A DNA stretch of 64,000 bases from an uncultured Aquimarina sp. (GCA_947498595.1 CANMKX010000017.1:27408-91407), one strand, 5' to 3'; positions 17,745-26,765 are shown, numbered from the stretch's first letter. The notes: generated by a model from the letters alone, not told the origin. Made by a program: numbers and translations.

Positions 17745-18962
17745 TTATGAAGCTATTTTTTTGAATTTAATAATTAAATCATACAAAGCTAATAAATCTT
17801 CTTTTTGAATAGATGTTGATTTTTTTAGACGATCAAACTCTTTAAAAATCTCTTGAGTATCCTCTATAGTATTAGAACTTCGCGTAGCAATTGTATTAAT
17901 TTTTTCTTCGTCAATAATCTCCGTTGTAACCCTAATTGTGGTACGTATATAATCTAAAAATAAAATATATTGCTTATTAACAATTTCTTTGTGTTGTTGC
18001 TTTTCAAAATACAAAGAGCTAATTGTTCTAGTAAAAGCAAGAGTTTGATTTTTTAAAGGTGTAATTACAGGAATACTTCGTTGTTTTCGTTTTCCTTCAA
18101 AAAGAATAAATAATAAAGTACCTATTAAGATTATATAATATGCCCATTTTAGGTAGCGGTTGTTTAATAAAATGTATAAAGCTGTGTAAAATGTTTTTCC
18201 AGCTTTGTAATAATTATCCCAATATATAGTATTAGATTGATCAATATATGAGAGCACATTTTGTGTATATAACGCGTTCTCTTGTTTAAGCATAAAATAA
18301 TTACCAAAAGCTTCAGGAAATGTGTGTAATAGAATAGTACCATTACCAAAATTTTGCTTAAGATAATTGATTTCTGGATGCTTGATAATCAATGTATCAT
18401 TATAAATTTGAGATTGCCCTAATACAATAGCTTCGGTTGTATCAATACTTTTAAAATAAGGATTATAAAGATCTCTATCGTATAAATAAGCACTGTCTTT
18501 ACGAAACTGATTATTAACCAATTCGATTATTGGTTGCGTAGAGATGTTATTTAACTGTATATGATGATCAATTTTAATAGAGAGTGTATCTAGTAAATTT
18601 TTACTTATATTTTTAGCAGATACAAATAATGTGTTTCCTTTATCTACCCAAGTTAGTAAACGATTTAATTCGCTGTCATCAAATTGAATAGAATTATTAA
18701 TAAATAAATAAGCTCCTTCTGAAGTACTATCTTTTGAAGTTAAAAACTCATAAGGAGGTTGATTGATATCTTTGATCGCTTTTTTGCCATAAGCAGAAGA
18801 GATCATTTTGTATGAAACAAAGGTTCCTAACGGAATTTTATCTGTTTTGGCATAACTAGGAAACCAGTTTACAGGATCAGGCTCAGAAGCTTCAAGATAG
18901 GTTAATAAAGCAATGAGAGCAATGATAAAGAAAATAAAAAATTTATAACGCTTCTGTAACAC
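17745..18962 (-). CDS. DUF4350 membrane protein
   Basis: 405 residues. One N-terminal anchor (about 7-24) is followed by an extracytoplasmic DUF4350 region (25-265; ThuA/GATase-like fold with segments such as GAYLFINNSIQFDDSEL). A second helix at about 272-290 (YYIILIGTLLFILFEG) leads to a ~110-residue cytosolic helical tail. It sits between the DUF4129 and MoxR genes with 2-bp and 36-bp gaps, and belongs to the same presumed membrane complex. Function is unknown. Confidence 0.85.
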   Translation of the reverse strand: MLQKRYKFFIFFIIALIALLTYLEASEPDPVNWFPSYAKTDKIPLGTFVSYKMISSAYGKKAIKDINQPPYEFLTSKDSTSEGAYLFINNSIQFDDSELNRLLTWVDKGNTLFVSAKNISKNLLDTLSIKIDHHIQLNNISTQPIIELVNNQFRKDSAYLYDRDLYNPYFKSIDTTEAIVLGQSQIYNDTLIIKHPEINYLKQNFGNGTILLHTFPEAFGNYFMLKQENALYTQNVLSYIDQSNTIYWDNYYKAGKTFYTALYILLNNRYLKWAYYIILIGTLLFILFEGKRKQRSIPVITPLKNQTLAFTRTISSLYFEKQQHKEIVNKQYILFLDYIRTTIRVTTEIIDEEKINTIATRSSNTIEDTQEIFKEFDRLKKSTSIQKEDLLALYDLIIKFKKIAS

Positions 18963-18964
18963 CT

Positions 18965-19717
18965 TTATGATTGAATTAAATGATGAATATTTTTAAACTC
19001 TTTCTCAGCTTGTAAATATGTATTTTGATCGACTTCAAATCCACCATACCATATAAAATCATAGAGTTTTGTAATAACCTGAAATTGTTGTTGTATTTCA
19101 TGATTAGGTAATTCCCTATAATAATCCATATTAGTTTTTTGAGATTGCCAATCAATAAGATCTTTGTCTGTTAATTGTTTTAATGCTTTAAGATAATAAT
19201 ATCTAATTGCTAAGCGATAGTTTTTTTGTTCTAGTGTCTTAGCAATAAGTTGATCAATATTTTGATTTTGTATAATCTCCTCGTCTTCTGTTAATAACAC
19301 AGAAGGCAATGTTTGAGATTCTAAAAGCATATCTTTAGGATTCACTTTCATAAAGAGCCAACCAATTAAAAATAGAATTCCTACAATTATTAAATAGGGA
19401 AGTAGGCTAAGTACTGTACCCCAAAAACCTTTAATTTCGGTTACTCCAAATAACCATTCAATTAATTGACTCCATAACTGATTTACCCAATTTTTAAAAC
19501 GAGTCCATAAATTTTCGGTTTGTTCAATTTCGATATAATTAAAATCTTCATCACTTTTTAATTCTTCAATAGTTTCCATATCAAAATGAAGAACAGGCTG
19601 TGAAGTATTATAATCATACTGTACAGTTTTTTGAACAGTAGAGGTTGAGTCTTGAGGCATTGCAAGTAAAGATTGCATGCCTATGTAAAAGAAAAAAAGA
19701 AGTATGCGTGTTTTCAA
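18965..19717 (-). CDS. DUF4129 membrane protein
   Basis: 250 residues. A signal peptide (about 1-19) precedes an extracytoplasmic stretch and one membrane helix (about 105-123). The cytosolic C-terminus carries the DUF4129 pattern: LAIRYYYLKALKQLTDKDLIDW, ending in IWYGGFEVDQNTYLQAEKEF. DUF4129 domains accompany MoxR/DUF58 clusters and, in other proteins, transglutaminase domains. Gaps of 2 bp downstream and 1 bp upstream show tight coupling with its neighbours. Confidence 0.88.
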   Translation of the reverse strand: MKTRILLFFFYIGMQSLLAMPQDSTSTVQKTVQYDYNTSQPVLHFDMETIEELKSDEDFNYIEIEQTENLWTRFKNWVNQLWSQLIEWLFGVTEIKGFWGTVLSLLPYLIIVGILFLIGWLFMKVNPKDMLLESQTLPSVLLTEDEEIIQNQNIDQLIAKTLEQKNYRLAIRYYYLKALKQLTDKDLIDWQSQKTNMDYYRELPNHEIQQQFQVITKLYDFIWYGGFEVDQNTYLQAEKEFKNIHHLIQS

Positions 19718-19718
19718 A

Positions 19719-20600
19719 TTAATCGTTTTTTCCTAAAGAATCTATTTGTTCGAATGTTCCAGTAAAGTTTTGTATTTCGTTTAAGTTGAAGTATAATAAA
19801 CCAACAGTAACAGCCATAATAACATACAAAATGTATTGGACAGCAGATGATATTGTTGTTAGAGTAACGAAAACCCAATCAAAAGCAATAGTAGGATCTG
19901 TAAAAGAACCTTCAGATGCAGCCGCTACTCCTTTAATAATTCCATAAATAATCGCAGGCATAGAGAATACACCACCTATAATACTAATCAAAATAGACAT
20001 TACAAATAAAGAGGCAAAAGTAACCCACCATTCATTTTTGATAAGTTTGAAACTATCACTAATAGCATCAGAAGCACTTTTATCTTCAAATACGACTAAA
20101 GCAAAAACAAGACTTAACGGTACATATAAATAAATACCAGGGATAAGACATAGCATCGTACCGAAACTAACCATAAGACCAGAAAGCAGTGCAACCCCAA
20201 TTAAAGTACCAGTTTGTTTACGTACATTTTGAATTACTTCATCATGATTTACATTTCCTTCTGTTTTGATGTATGATTTTATATAATGTAATGTAGTTCC
20301 AAATAGTAAAGAATAAAAGAACATCGCAGAAATTGCCATAATAAATAAAGCTATAAATAGACTAGCTAAATCTGTATTATCAGCATTTTGTATACCGCTA
20401 AAAAAATTTCCTCCAGTAAGATTTAAAGAAGTGTAATTATAATAGGCAACAGTAACGAGCATAATAACAAAAGCAATTCCACATGTTTTAGTTAATATGG
20501 AAAATAGAGGCTTATAACTTGCTCTTAAAAAAGCAAATGTATCATTAAAAATATCTCCGAAATCTCTTTTTCGTTTAAAGTTGATGTGGTTGGTGTTCAT
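19719..20600 (-). CDS. Polytopic membrane protein of the MoxR cluster
   Basis: 293 residues with about five to six membrane helices. It starts with the cytosolic NFKRKRDFGDIFNDTFAFLR. A long hydrophobic pair, SGLMVSFGTMLCLIPGIYLY followed by VPLSLVFALVVFEDKSASDA, resembles DUF975-like and glycerophosphodiesterase membrane-domain proteins. No catalytic residues are seen. Its start lies inside the 3' end of the SpoIIM-like gene (26-bp overlap), and the DUF4129 gene begins 1 bp after its stop, so it is fixed in this operon. Bacteroidota MoxR clusters regularly carry a homologue here. Function is unknown. Confidence 0.8.
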   Translation of the reverse strand: MNTNHINFKRKRDFGDIFNDTFAFLRASYKPLFSILTKTCGIAFVIMLVTVAYYNYTSLNLTGGNFFSGIQNADNTDLASLFIALFIMAISAMFFYSLLFGTTLHYIKSYIKTEGNVNHDEVIQNVRKQTGTLIGVALLSGLMVSFGTMLCLIPGIYLYVPLSLVFALVVFEDKSASDAISDSFKLIKNEWWVTFASLFVMSILISIIGGVFSMPAIIYGIIKGVAAASEGSFTDPTIAFDWVFVTLTTISSAVQYILYVIMAVTVGLLYFNLNEIQNFTGTFEQIDSLGKND

Positions 20601-21555
20601 GAATTTGTTTTTTATATAATTGATTAGGGTAAATTACATAATAAAATAGAATAAAACCTAATGATAATGAAATGATCACAATTGCAAGCCAATCAGGCAT
20701 CTCGGTATGTCTGGTTACAAAACCTTCTAAAAAACCTGCAACAACAAATAAGGGTACAGTACTAATTACAATTTTTAAACCTGCTTTTGTCCCTTTAACA
20801 AAGGATGTTAATCTAGAGTAAGTACCAGGAAATAGAATAGATTTACCAACAACCAAACCAGCACAACCAGCAATAATTATAACAGAGATTTCTATTGTAC
20901 CATGTATCCATATTGTACGAGCACTTTCCCATAACATCCCTTTATCATAAAAGAAATATTGAAAAGACCCTAGCATGATGAAATTTTGCATTAAAACATA
21001 TACAGTCCCTATCCCGAAAAGAATACCTAAAGTGAAACACATTAAAGCTACTCGAATATTATTAATAGTAATCCCTAAAAACATATCAAGTTCCCCCATT
21101 TTTTTATAAACAGCCATCGGATCATCATTCGAGATATTTTCTAATGTCATATTTACATATGCATCGCCTAATATTGAACGTACAAAAGCTCCATCTGTAG
21201 CTGCAGAATATGCACCTATCGCTGTAAATAATAAGCAAATAAAAAAAGTAATTAAGAGTTCTTTTTGATAAGAATAGAATTCTAATGGAAATTCTTTAAC
21301 CCAAAAAGTATAAAACCTATTCTTTTTTTCTTTTTTGGTTTTATAAATTTTTTGGTGCGCAGTAGCTGCTAAATGATTTAGATAATTAAGTGTTTGACTA
21401 TTAGGATAAAATGTTTGAGCATAACTCAAATGATCAGTTACCTCTATATATAAATTGGATAGGTCATCAGGAGTAATTTCAGTATTATTTACTAGAACAC
21501 TTTCAAATTGTAACCATTTATGTTTATTTTGCTTGACAAAAGCTGCTTCGCGCAT
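20575..21555 (-). CDS. SpoIIM / DUF95-type membrane protein
   Basis: 326 residues. A soluble N-terminal ~95 residues are followed by about five to six membrane helices in the SpoIIM (DUF95) arrangement. The arrangement includes NNIRVALMCFTLGILFGIGT, IWIHGTIEISVIIIAGCAGL and GTKAGLKIVISTVPLFVVAG. The conserved HGTIE motif in a membrane helix is characteristic. In sporulating Firmicutes SpoIIM is part of an engulfment complex; this organism shows no sporulation genes here, and Bacteroidota homologues sit in MoxR/RDD clusters with unknown function. The start lies only 35 bp from the divergent RDD gene, so their promoters must overlap each other or coding sequence. Confidence 0.9.
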   Translation of the reverse strand: MREAAFVKQNKHKWLQFESVLVNNTEITPDDLSNLYIEVTDHLSYAQTFYPNSQTLNYLNHLAATAHQKIYKTKKEKKNRFYTFWVKEFPLEFYSYQKELLITFFICLLFTAIGAYSAATDGAFVRSILGDAYVNMTLENISNDDPMAVYKKMGELDMFLGITINNIRVALMCFTLGILFGIGTVYVLMQNFIMLGSFQYFFYDKGMLWESARTIWIHGTIEISVIIIAGCAGLVVGKSILFPGTYSRLTSFVKGTKAGLKIVISTVPLFVVAGFLEGFVTRHTEMPDWLAIVIISLSLGFILFYYVIYPNQLYKKQIHEHQPHQL

Positions 21556-21590
21556 CTGTAGAATATTAGAATACCAAAGAAACGTAATTC

Positions 21591-22307
21591 ATGGATAATT
21601 TTCAAATAGAAACTGCTCAAAATGTAAGTATACAACAAAATGTAGCTGGAATAGGGGAACGTATTGCTGCTTATTTAATTGATTGGGTGATTTTATTAGC
21701 GTATATATTTATTGCAGCTATTATATTAGGAGCAACAGGAGCTGCTGGAGGAGAAGATTGGGTAGTTGTTATGATTTTGTTTCTACCTTTTACTTTATAT
21801 CATTTATTATGGGAAACATTTTGGGATGGAAAAACGCCTGGAAAAAAAATAATGAAAATTAAAGTAGCAAAATTGGATGGATCAAAACCAGTATTCTCTA
21901 ATTATTTAGTAAGGTGGCTACTTCGTATGATTGATATTGCGTTAGTATCTGGAGGAGTCGCCGTTGTTATGATTTTGGTACGAGGAAAAGGACAACGATT
22001 AGGTGATATGGCTGCTGGAACTACAGTAATTAGTGAAAAACAACGTGTACGTTTCCATCAAACAACTTTTGTTGAAATTCCAGAAGATTATATAGCGCAT
22101 TATCCGCAAGTAACGGTATTTAGTGATGCCGAAATGCAAAAAATAAAAACAATTTACTTAGATGCTAGACGTCATGGAAATCATAATGTTATTGTGAAAT
22201 TATCAGAAAAAGTAGCTTCTGTGATGGAAATTGATCCACAAGAAAAGCCATTAAAGTTTATTGCTAGAGTTGTGGAAGATTATAATTTTTATACACAGAA
22301 TGCGTAG
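21591..22307 (+). CDS. RDD-family membrane protein
   Basis: 238 residues. The RDD domain spans about 15-150. It opens with GIGERIAAYLIDWVILLAYI, carrying the Arg and Asp of the family name. The second helix is followed by LLWETFWDGKTPGKKIMKIK, and a third segment contains RWLLRMIDIALVSGG then GQRLGDMAAGTTVI. An ~85-residue cytosolic tail is charged and helical. RDD proteins are proposed small-molecule or ion transporters. It is divergent from the SpoIIM-like gene, a pairing common in Bacteroidota. Confidence 0.92.
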   Translation: MDNFQIETAQNVSIQQNVAGIGERIAAYLIDWVILLAYIFIAAIILGATGAAGGEDWVVVMILFLPFTLYHLLWETFWDGKTPGKKIMKIKVAKLDGSKPVFSNYLVRWLLRMIDIALVSGGVAVVMILVRGKGQRLGDMAAGTTVISEKQRVRFHQTTFVEIPEDYIAHYPQVTVFSDAEMQKIKTIYLDARRHGNHNVIVKLSEKVASVMEIDPQEKPLKFIARVVEDYNFYTQNA

Positions 22308-22591
22308 TGTTACTTCTATTATCGATACGAACAACGGATTAATTTTTAATAGAAATAACAATTTTTGCAGCACTATAATATTAATTGATTATAAGCAGTA
22401 AATTTGAGATGTATGCTATAAGATTTTGTAGGGAATAATTGATGATTTGTCTAACTTGACCAAAATAATTATCAGAAATTATATTATTTCCATTAAGAAA
22501 ATTATTAGAATCGGTATGATTCATATAATTCTCAAAAAAACAAAAACTTTAATTTGGGTAAAAATACTTCTCAAGTAAGCAAAACATAAGC

Positions 22592-23308
22592 TTAACGAAT
22601 CACTTCTGCTTTGATAAAAATATTTTTCAGAGGCCACTCGCTAATATCTGTAGGCACATTTGAAATTTTATCTACTACATTCATACCTTTTACCACTTGT
22701 CCAAATATAGTATGTTCTCCATTTAAATGAGGAGCTCCTTGTTTTGCTACAACTACAAAAAATTCAAAAGGAGTTGAACGATTACTAGGGTTATCAACCC
22801 ATTGTTTTGATAATGCTACAGATCCACGTATATGTGTTACTCCAGGAAGCTGTTCTTGAGGTAGAGTGTAATCACCTATTTCAAAACGTTTTTGACTCAT
22901 TTGGGTACGATCACTGTTTCCTCCTTGAATGACAAAACCTTTGGCAACTCTATAAAAGAAAGTTTCGTCAAAATAACGTTGCTTAACTAAGTAAATGAAA
23001 TTAGCTCTATGTATAGGAGTTTTAGTAGTAAGCTTAATATCAAAACTACCATATCGAGTTGTAATACGTACAAGAGTCTCAGGATTTTTTTTGCCATATT
23101 GAGTAAAGAATTCTTTTAAGTTATCATTGCTGACTTTAAAAGGCTTCTTTTTTTGAACTTTTTTCTTTTTTATAGATTTGTTTTCAATACTTTTTTTAGA
23201 AACAGAAGTACTAGGAGTTACTTCTGTTTTTTGCTTAGATTGTGTATCTTCACAACTAGCAAAAACAATAAAAAAGCTAATACTCAAAAAGAATCGTATC
23301 AATGACAT
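22592..23308 (-). CDS. Lipoprotein cyclophilin-type peptidyl-prolyl isomerase
   Basis: 238 residues from the ATG at 23308; an ATG at 23317 adds three residues. The signal peptide ends in a lipobox, VFASC. A lysine-rich linker (about 40-60) precedes a cyclophilin domain: GSFDIKLTTKTPIHRANFIYL, FYRVAKGFVIQGGNSD, then the HLNGEHTIFGQVVKGMNVVD strand. The RVAKGFVIQGG segment carries the conserved active-site region. It would fold proteins in the periplasm or at the outer membrane. Its start codon lies inside the start of the divergent Nudix gene (7-16 bp overlap), so neither gene has a free upstream region. Confidence 0.9.
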   Translation of the reverse strand: MSLIRFFLSISFFIVFASCEDTQSKQKTEVTPSTSVSKKSIENKSIKKKKVQKKKPFKVSNDNLKEFFTQYGKKNPETLVRITTRYGSFDIKLTTKTPIHRANFIYLVKQRYFDETFFYRVAKGFVIQGGNSDRTQMSQKRFEIGDYTLPQEQLPGVTHIRGSVALSKQWVDNPSNRSTPFEFFVVVAKQGAPHLNGEHTIFGQVVKGMNVVDKISNVPTDISEWPLKNIFIKAEVIR

Positions 23309-23946
23309 TTGAAACATTTAAAAAGTTGATTCCAAAAATACAGAAAATGTCTGTACCTGGAGAAACATCACATTATATAATGGCTCCAGAAATGCGGAAA
23401 AAGGAATTGGATAAAGTTAAAATTGATAAACTAAATCCGAGAGAAGCAGCCGTAATGATGTTATGTTATCCTAAAAATCAAATATTACATTTAGCATTAA
23501 TTTTAAGACCTACTTATGAAGGAGTCCACTCAGGACAAATAGCATTACCAGGCGGAAAAGTAGAAAAAGAAGATGCTAATTATCAAGAAACAGCTTTGAG
23601 AGAGACATGGGAAGAAATAGGAGTAGAGCAACAAACAGTTACAGTTGTTAAATCATTGACAAGAGTATATATTCCACCTTCAAATTTCTGGGTATATCCT
23701 TTCTTAGGATATGCTAATGAGCAACCTAAGTTTGAACGACAAATAGAAGAAGTAGATAAGATAATAGAAATTCCTCTAACTGATTTATTAGACGAATCTA
23801 ATGTGTTTTTAAAGAAAATAACTACTTCATATGCTAATGATATAGAGGTACCATGCTTTAAGTTAGATGGTTATACGGTTTGGGGAGCTACTGCAATGAT
23901 GTTAAGCGAGCTAAAAAGTCTCTTTAAGAGTGTTAAAGTCTTATGA
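23302..23946 (+). CDS. Nudix hydrolase, CoA pyrophosphatase-like
   Basis: 214 residues. The Nudix box runs from GGKVEKEDANYQETALRETW to EEIG, fitting GX5EX7REUXEEXGU, and is preceded by VHSGQIALPGG. The UPF0035-type upstream motif (LILRPTYEGVHSGQIALPGG) is typical of CoA pyrophosphatases (NudL-like), which cleave CoA to phosphopantetheine and ADP. The start MTFETFKKLIPKIQK matches the usual N-terminus of Bacteroidota homologues (memory-based), supporting 23302 even though it overlaps the start of the divergent cyclophilin gene. An acyltransferase gene follows 39 bp later. Confidence 0.92.
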   Translation: MTFETFKKLIPKIQKMSVPGETSHYIMAPEMRKKELDKVKIDKLNPREAAVMMLCYPKNQILHLALILRPTYEGVHSGQIALPGGKVEKEDANYQETALRETWEEIGVEQQTVTVVKSLTRVYIPPSNFWVYPFLGYANEQPKFERQIEEVDKIIEIPLTDLLDESNVFLKKITTSYANDIEVPCFKLDGYTVWGATAMMLSELKSLFKSVKVL

Positions 23947-23985
23947 TTTTGTATCTTTGTGTCTTGTTTTTTAACATAAATAACT

Positions 23986-24789
23986 ATGGGATTATTTAAA
24001 AGAAATCCTTTCGGCCATATTTTATTTTTAAAAAAGTGGCTAATTCGCATTATGGGATCTATGACACATAGGCGTTATAGAGGTTTTAATGAATTGCAAA
24101 TTGAAGGAAGTGAAATTATAAAAAACTTGCCAGATACGAATGTTTTATTTGTATCGAATCATCAAACATATTTTGCAGATGTAGTGGCAATGTTTCACGT
24201 TTTTAATGCGAGTTTAAGTGGAAGGGTAGATTCTATAAAAAATATAGGATATCTATGGCAACCAAAAATGAATTTATACTATGTGGCTGCCAAAGAAACA
24301 ATGCAAGCAGGATTACTAGCGAGAGTTTTAGCATATGCTGGAGCAATTACAGTAGAACGAACTTGGAGGTCTGGAGGTAAAGATATCAAGAGACAAGTAA
24401 AAGTTAGTGATATTACTAATATTTCTAGAGCATTAGATGATGGTTGGGTGATAACCTTTCCTCAAGGAACAACAAAACCCTTCAAGCCAATTCGTAAAGG
24501 AACGGCTCATATTATAAAACAATACAAACCAATTGTAATACCAATTGTAATTGATGGTTTTAGAAGATCATTCGATAAAAAAGGAATCCGAATTAAAAAA
24601 AGAGGTATTTTGCAATCGATGGTGATAAAACCACCTTTAGATATTGATTATGATAACGACTCTATTGATGATGTAGTTGAAAAATTAGAATTTGCAATAG
24701 AACAACATCCTTCATTCTTAAAAGTGATACCACAATCCGAATTAGAAGCAGAGGAAGAATTAAACAAGAAAAGACAATGGGAGTATTAA
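23986..24789 (+). CDS. 1-acyl-glycerol-3-phosphate acyltransferase family (PlsC-like)
   Basis: 267 residues. The catalytic NHQTYFAD motif (H-x4-D) lies at about 64-71, followed by acyltransferase blocks including VAAKETMQAG, AITVERTWR, the substrate block TFPQGTTKPFKP and IVPIVIDGFRRS-like strand residues. It transfers an acyl chain in phospholipid or aminolipid synthesis at the inner-membrane surface; the acceptor is not identifiable. A TATCTTTG -7 element at 23952-23959 suggests its own start site about 20 nt before the ATG, although read-through from the Nudix gene is possible. It ends in the 52-bp palindrome terminator. Confidence 0.9.
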   Translation: MGLFKRNPFGHILFLKKWLIRIMGSMTHRRYRGFNELQIEGSEIIKNLPDTNVLFVSNHQTYFADVVAMFHVFNASLSGRVDSIKNIGYLWQPKMNLYYVAAKETMQAGLLARVLAYAGAITVERTWRSGGKDIKRQVKVSDITNISRALDDGWVITFPQGTTKPFKPIRKGTAHIIKQYKPIVIPIVIDGFRRSFDKKGIRIKKRGILQSMVIKPPLDIDYDNDSIDDVVEKLEFAIEQHPSFLKVIPQSELEAEEELNKKRQWEY

Positions 24790-24803
24790 TATCCCTTTTC
24801 ATT

Positions 24804-24855
24804 TAATATTTCATAAAAAAGAGTCCAATATTGGACTCTTTTTTATGAAATATTA
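24804..24855. terminator. 52-bp perfect palindrome, bidirectional terminator
   Basis: The core GAGTCCAATATTGGACTC (24821-24838) is flanked by A6/T6 and further symmetric bases, giving full self-complementarity over 52 bp. It extends into the stop codon of the leftward LytTR gene. It serves both convergent transcripts. Confidence 0.92.
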
Positions 24856-25611
24856 TTTTTCTAACCAATTTTTAAAATCCTTTACTCGTTCTCTACTTAC
24901 AATAACCTCTGATGCGTCAAAAGAATGTAATTTAAGTTGTAATCGTGAATTGGTATACGCTATAATATCTTTGATACGATTGATATTTACATAAAACTTA
25001 CGACTAACTCTATAAAATTGTTGAGGATCAAGTTCGTTTTCTAGCATTTCTAATGTAGAATCAATAAGATAATTTCGATTATCAATTGTATGGAGGTATG
25101 TTCCCTTATTTTCAGAATAAAAGCATTCAATATCTTCTACAGTAAATATTTTTAAATGCTGACCAACTCTAGCTGTGAATCGTTTTTTATAGATACGATC
25201 CATAGGATTAACAAGTAGTTTTTTTATATCTTCAAAATCTACTTGAAGCTGTTGTTTGCTAGGTAGATGTTCTTTGTATTTTTTTACGGCAACTTCTAAC
25301 TCATCACCATCTATTGGTTTCAATAGATAATCAATACTATTTAACTTAAAAGCTTTCAATGCATACTCGTCATAAGCAGTAGTAAAAATAATAGGGCTTT
25401 TGATAGTAATAGCTTCAAAAATTTCGAATGATAAACCATCGCTTAATTGTATATCTAAGAAAATTAAATCAGGATGATTATTTGTAGTAAAACATTCAAT
25501 AGATTCTTCTACAGAATGTAACATCGTTGTTACATGAATTTCTAAATCATCTAGCATTCTGCTAAGGCGTCTTGCAGCTGGTTTTTCGTCTTCTATAATG
25601 ATGACATTCAT
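24853..25611 (-). CDS. LytTR response regulator
   Basis: 252 residues. The receiver domain (1-115) has acidic pocket residues EDE at 7-9, the phosphoryl acceptor Asp53 in FLDIQLSDG, Thr78 and Lys98 (LKPI). A linker leads to a LytTR DNA-binding domain (about 145-250): IYKKRFTARVGQHLKIFTVE, FYSENKGTYLHTI, FYRVSRKFYVNINRI. It is the partner expected for the LytS/YehU-type kinase encoded upstream in the same run of genes. The amidohydrolase gene separates it from the 2TM genes, and the gap to that gene is only 11 bp. Confidence 0.95.
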   Translation of the reverse strand: MNVIIIEDEKPAARRLSRMLDDLEIHVTTMLHSVEESIECFTTNNHPDLIFLDIQLSDGLSFEIFEAITIKSPIIFTTAYDEYALKAFKLNSIDYLLKPIDGDELEVAVKKYKEHLPSKQQLQVDFEDIKKLLVNPMDRIYKKRFTARVGQHLKIFTVEDIECFYSENKGTYLHTIDNRNYLIDSTLEMLENELDPQQFYRVSRKFYVNINRIKDIIAYTNSRLQLKLHSFDASEVIVSRERVKDFKNWLEK

Positions 25612-25622
25612 AGTTTATGAGA

Positions 25623-26765
25623 TTAGTTTAGTGATATTTTTTTACCTGATTTCCAGATAGTATTTATGGTGTTTATATCTTTAATATTGAGAATAGGATT
25701 TTTATCTAATAAAATTAAATCAGCAGTATACCCTTCTTTGATATATCCTATGTTTTTTAAATTAAATCTTTCAGCAGGATTTGAAGTAGCAGTTTTAAGA
25801 ACTTCTATAGCTGGTATTCCAGCTTGGTGTAATAATAACAGTTCTTTATACAAGTCAGTACCGTAATTAATAGCAGCGTTAGGAGGATCTGTACCAGCAA
25901 GAATAGTAACATTAGAGTCATATAAACGTTTAACCTCATTTAATAGAAATGAATCAAAAAATTTAAATTCTTCAACTGATTTATTAGTATAAAGACGTTT
26001 TATTTTTGTTATTGTAAGCAATGTTGGAATAACAAAAAAATCTTTCTTTTCTGTCAATTCCTGTAAATGATTTTCAGGCATAGTTGTATCATCCCATATA
26101 TGGACTAAACCATCAGCATTATTTTTTAAAACCAAATATGCATCTTTAACTTTTGAAACATGAACAACCGCTTTCTTATGATGTTTATGTGCTTCGTTAA
26201 TAACAGCTTTGGCAGTTTGATGTGTAATTGTTGGTTTCCATGGTTCGATAATAATTTTGATATAATCTACACCAGCATTCACTCGATCTTCTACAAATTT
26301 TTTAGCATCAATAGGTTTTGTTAAAGTTGGGATAGGGAAACCATATTGTGTACCATGTCCTTCTGGAGCAGTAGCAGCATAACCAGCAACATAAAACCGA
26401 GCGTAATTTGTGCTATCATTAGTTTTTTTCATTTGTGACTGCATTGGCTCTACACCATGCATATCTAATAAGTTTAATACACCTGCTTTAGCTGCTTGTT
26501 TTAAAGAAATAGTAGACCAAGCATGTACATGCGAATTGATCATTCCTGGCATTAAAAACTTACCTTCTCCATTAAAAACAATAGTATTATCTAAATTGAT
26601 ATTGGATGAAATTTTCTTTATAACTCCTTTTTCTACTAAAACAGAAGTATTTTCTATAAGTTTAGAGCCATCAAATAACGTTACATTTTTGATAATAAAA
26701 CTTTCTTGAGCAAAAATATTAGTAAAAGAAATAAATGTAATAAGAATTACGATAAGCGTTTTCAT
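25623..26765 (-). CDS. Exported amidohydrolase
   Basis: 380 residues with a signal peptide of about 19 residues. The amidohydrolase fold is recognised by a beta-sandwich start, GKFLMPGMINSHVHAW (the metal-binding HxH at about 80-82), the metal-site His in AVVHVSKVKDA and in DGLVHIWDD, and the metal-site Asp in ILAGTDPPN. A C-terminal sandwich runs IGYIKEGYTADLILLDKNP. Close relatives include imidazolonepropionase-like and prolidase-type enzymes; the substrate is unknown. It is placed between the 2TM genes and the LytTR regulator, 11 bp from the latter, so it is probably cotranscribed with the two-component system. Confidence 0.9.
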   Translation of the reverse strand: MKTLIVILITFISFTNIFAQESFIIKNVTLFDGSKLIENTSVLVEKGVIKKISSNINLDNTIVFNGEGKFLMPGMINSHVHAWSTISLKQAAKAGVLNLLDMHGVEPMQSQMKKTNDSTNYARFYVAGYAATAPEGHGTQYGFPIPTLTKPIDAKKFVEDRVNAGVDYIKIIIEPWKPTITHQTAKAVINEAHKHHKKAVVHVSKVKDAYLVLKNNADGLVHIWDDTTMPENHLQELTEKKDFFVIPTLLTITKIKRLYTNKSVEEFKFFDSFLLNEVKRLYDSNVTILAGTDPPNAAINYGTDLYKELLLLHQAGIPAIEVLKTATSNPAERFNLKNIGYIKEGYTADLILLDKNPILNIKDINTINTIWKSGKKISLN

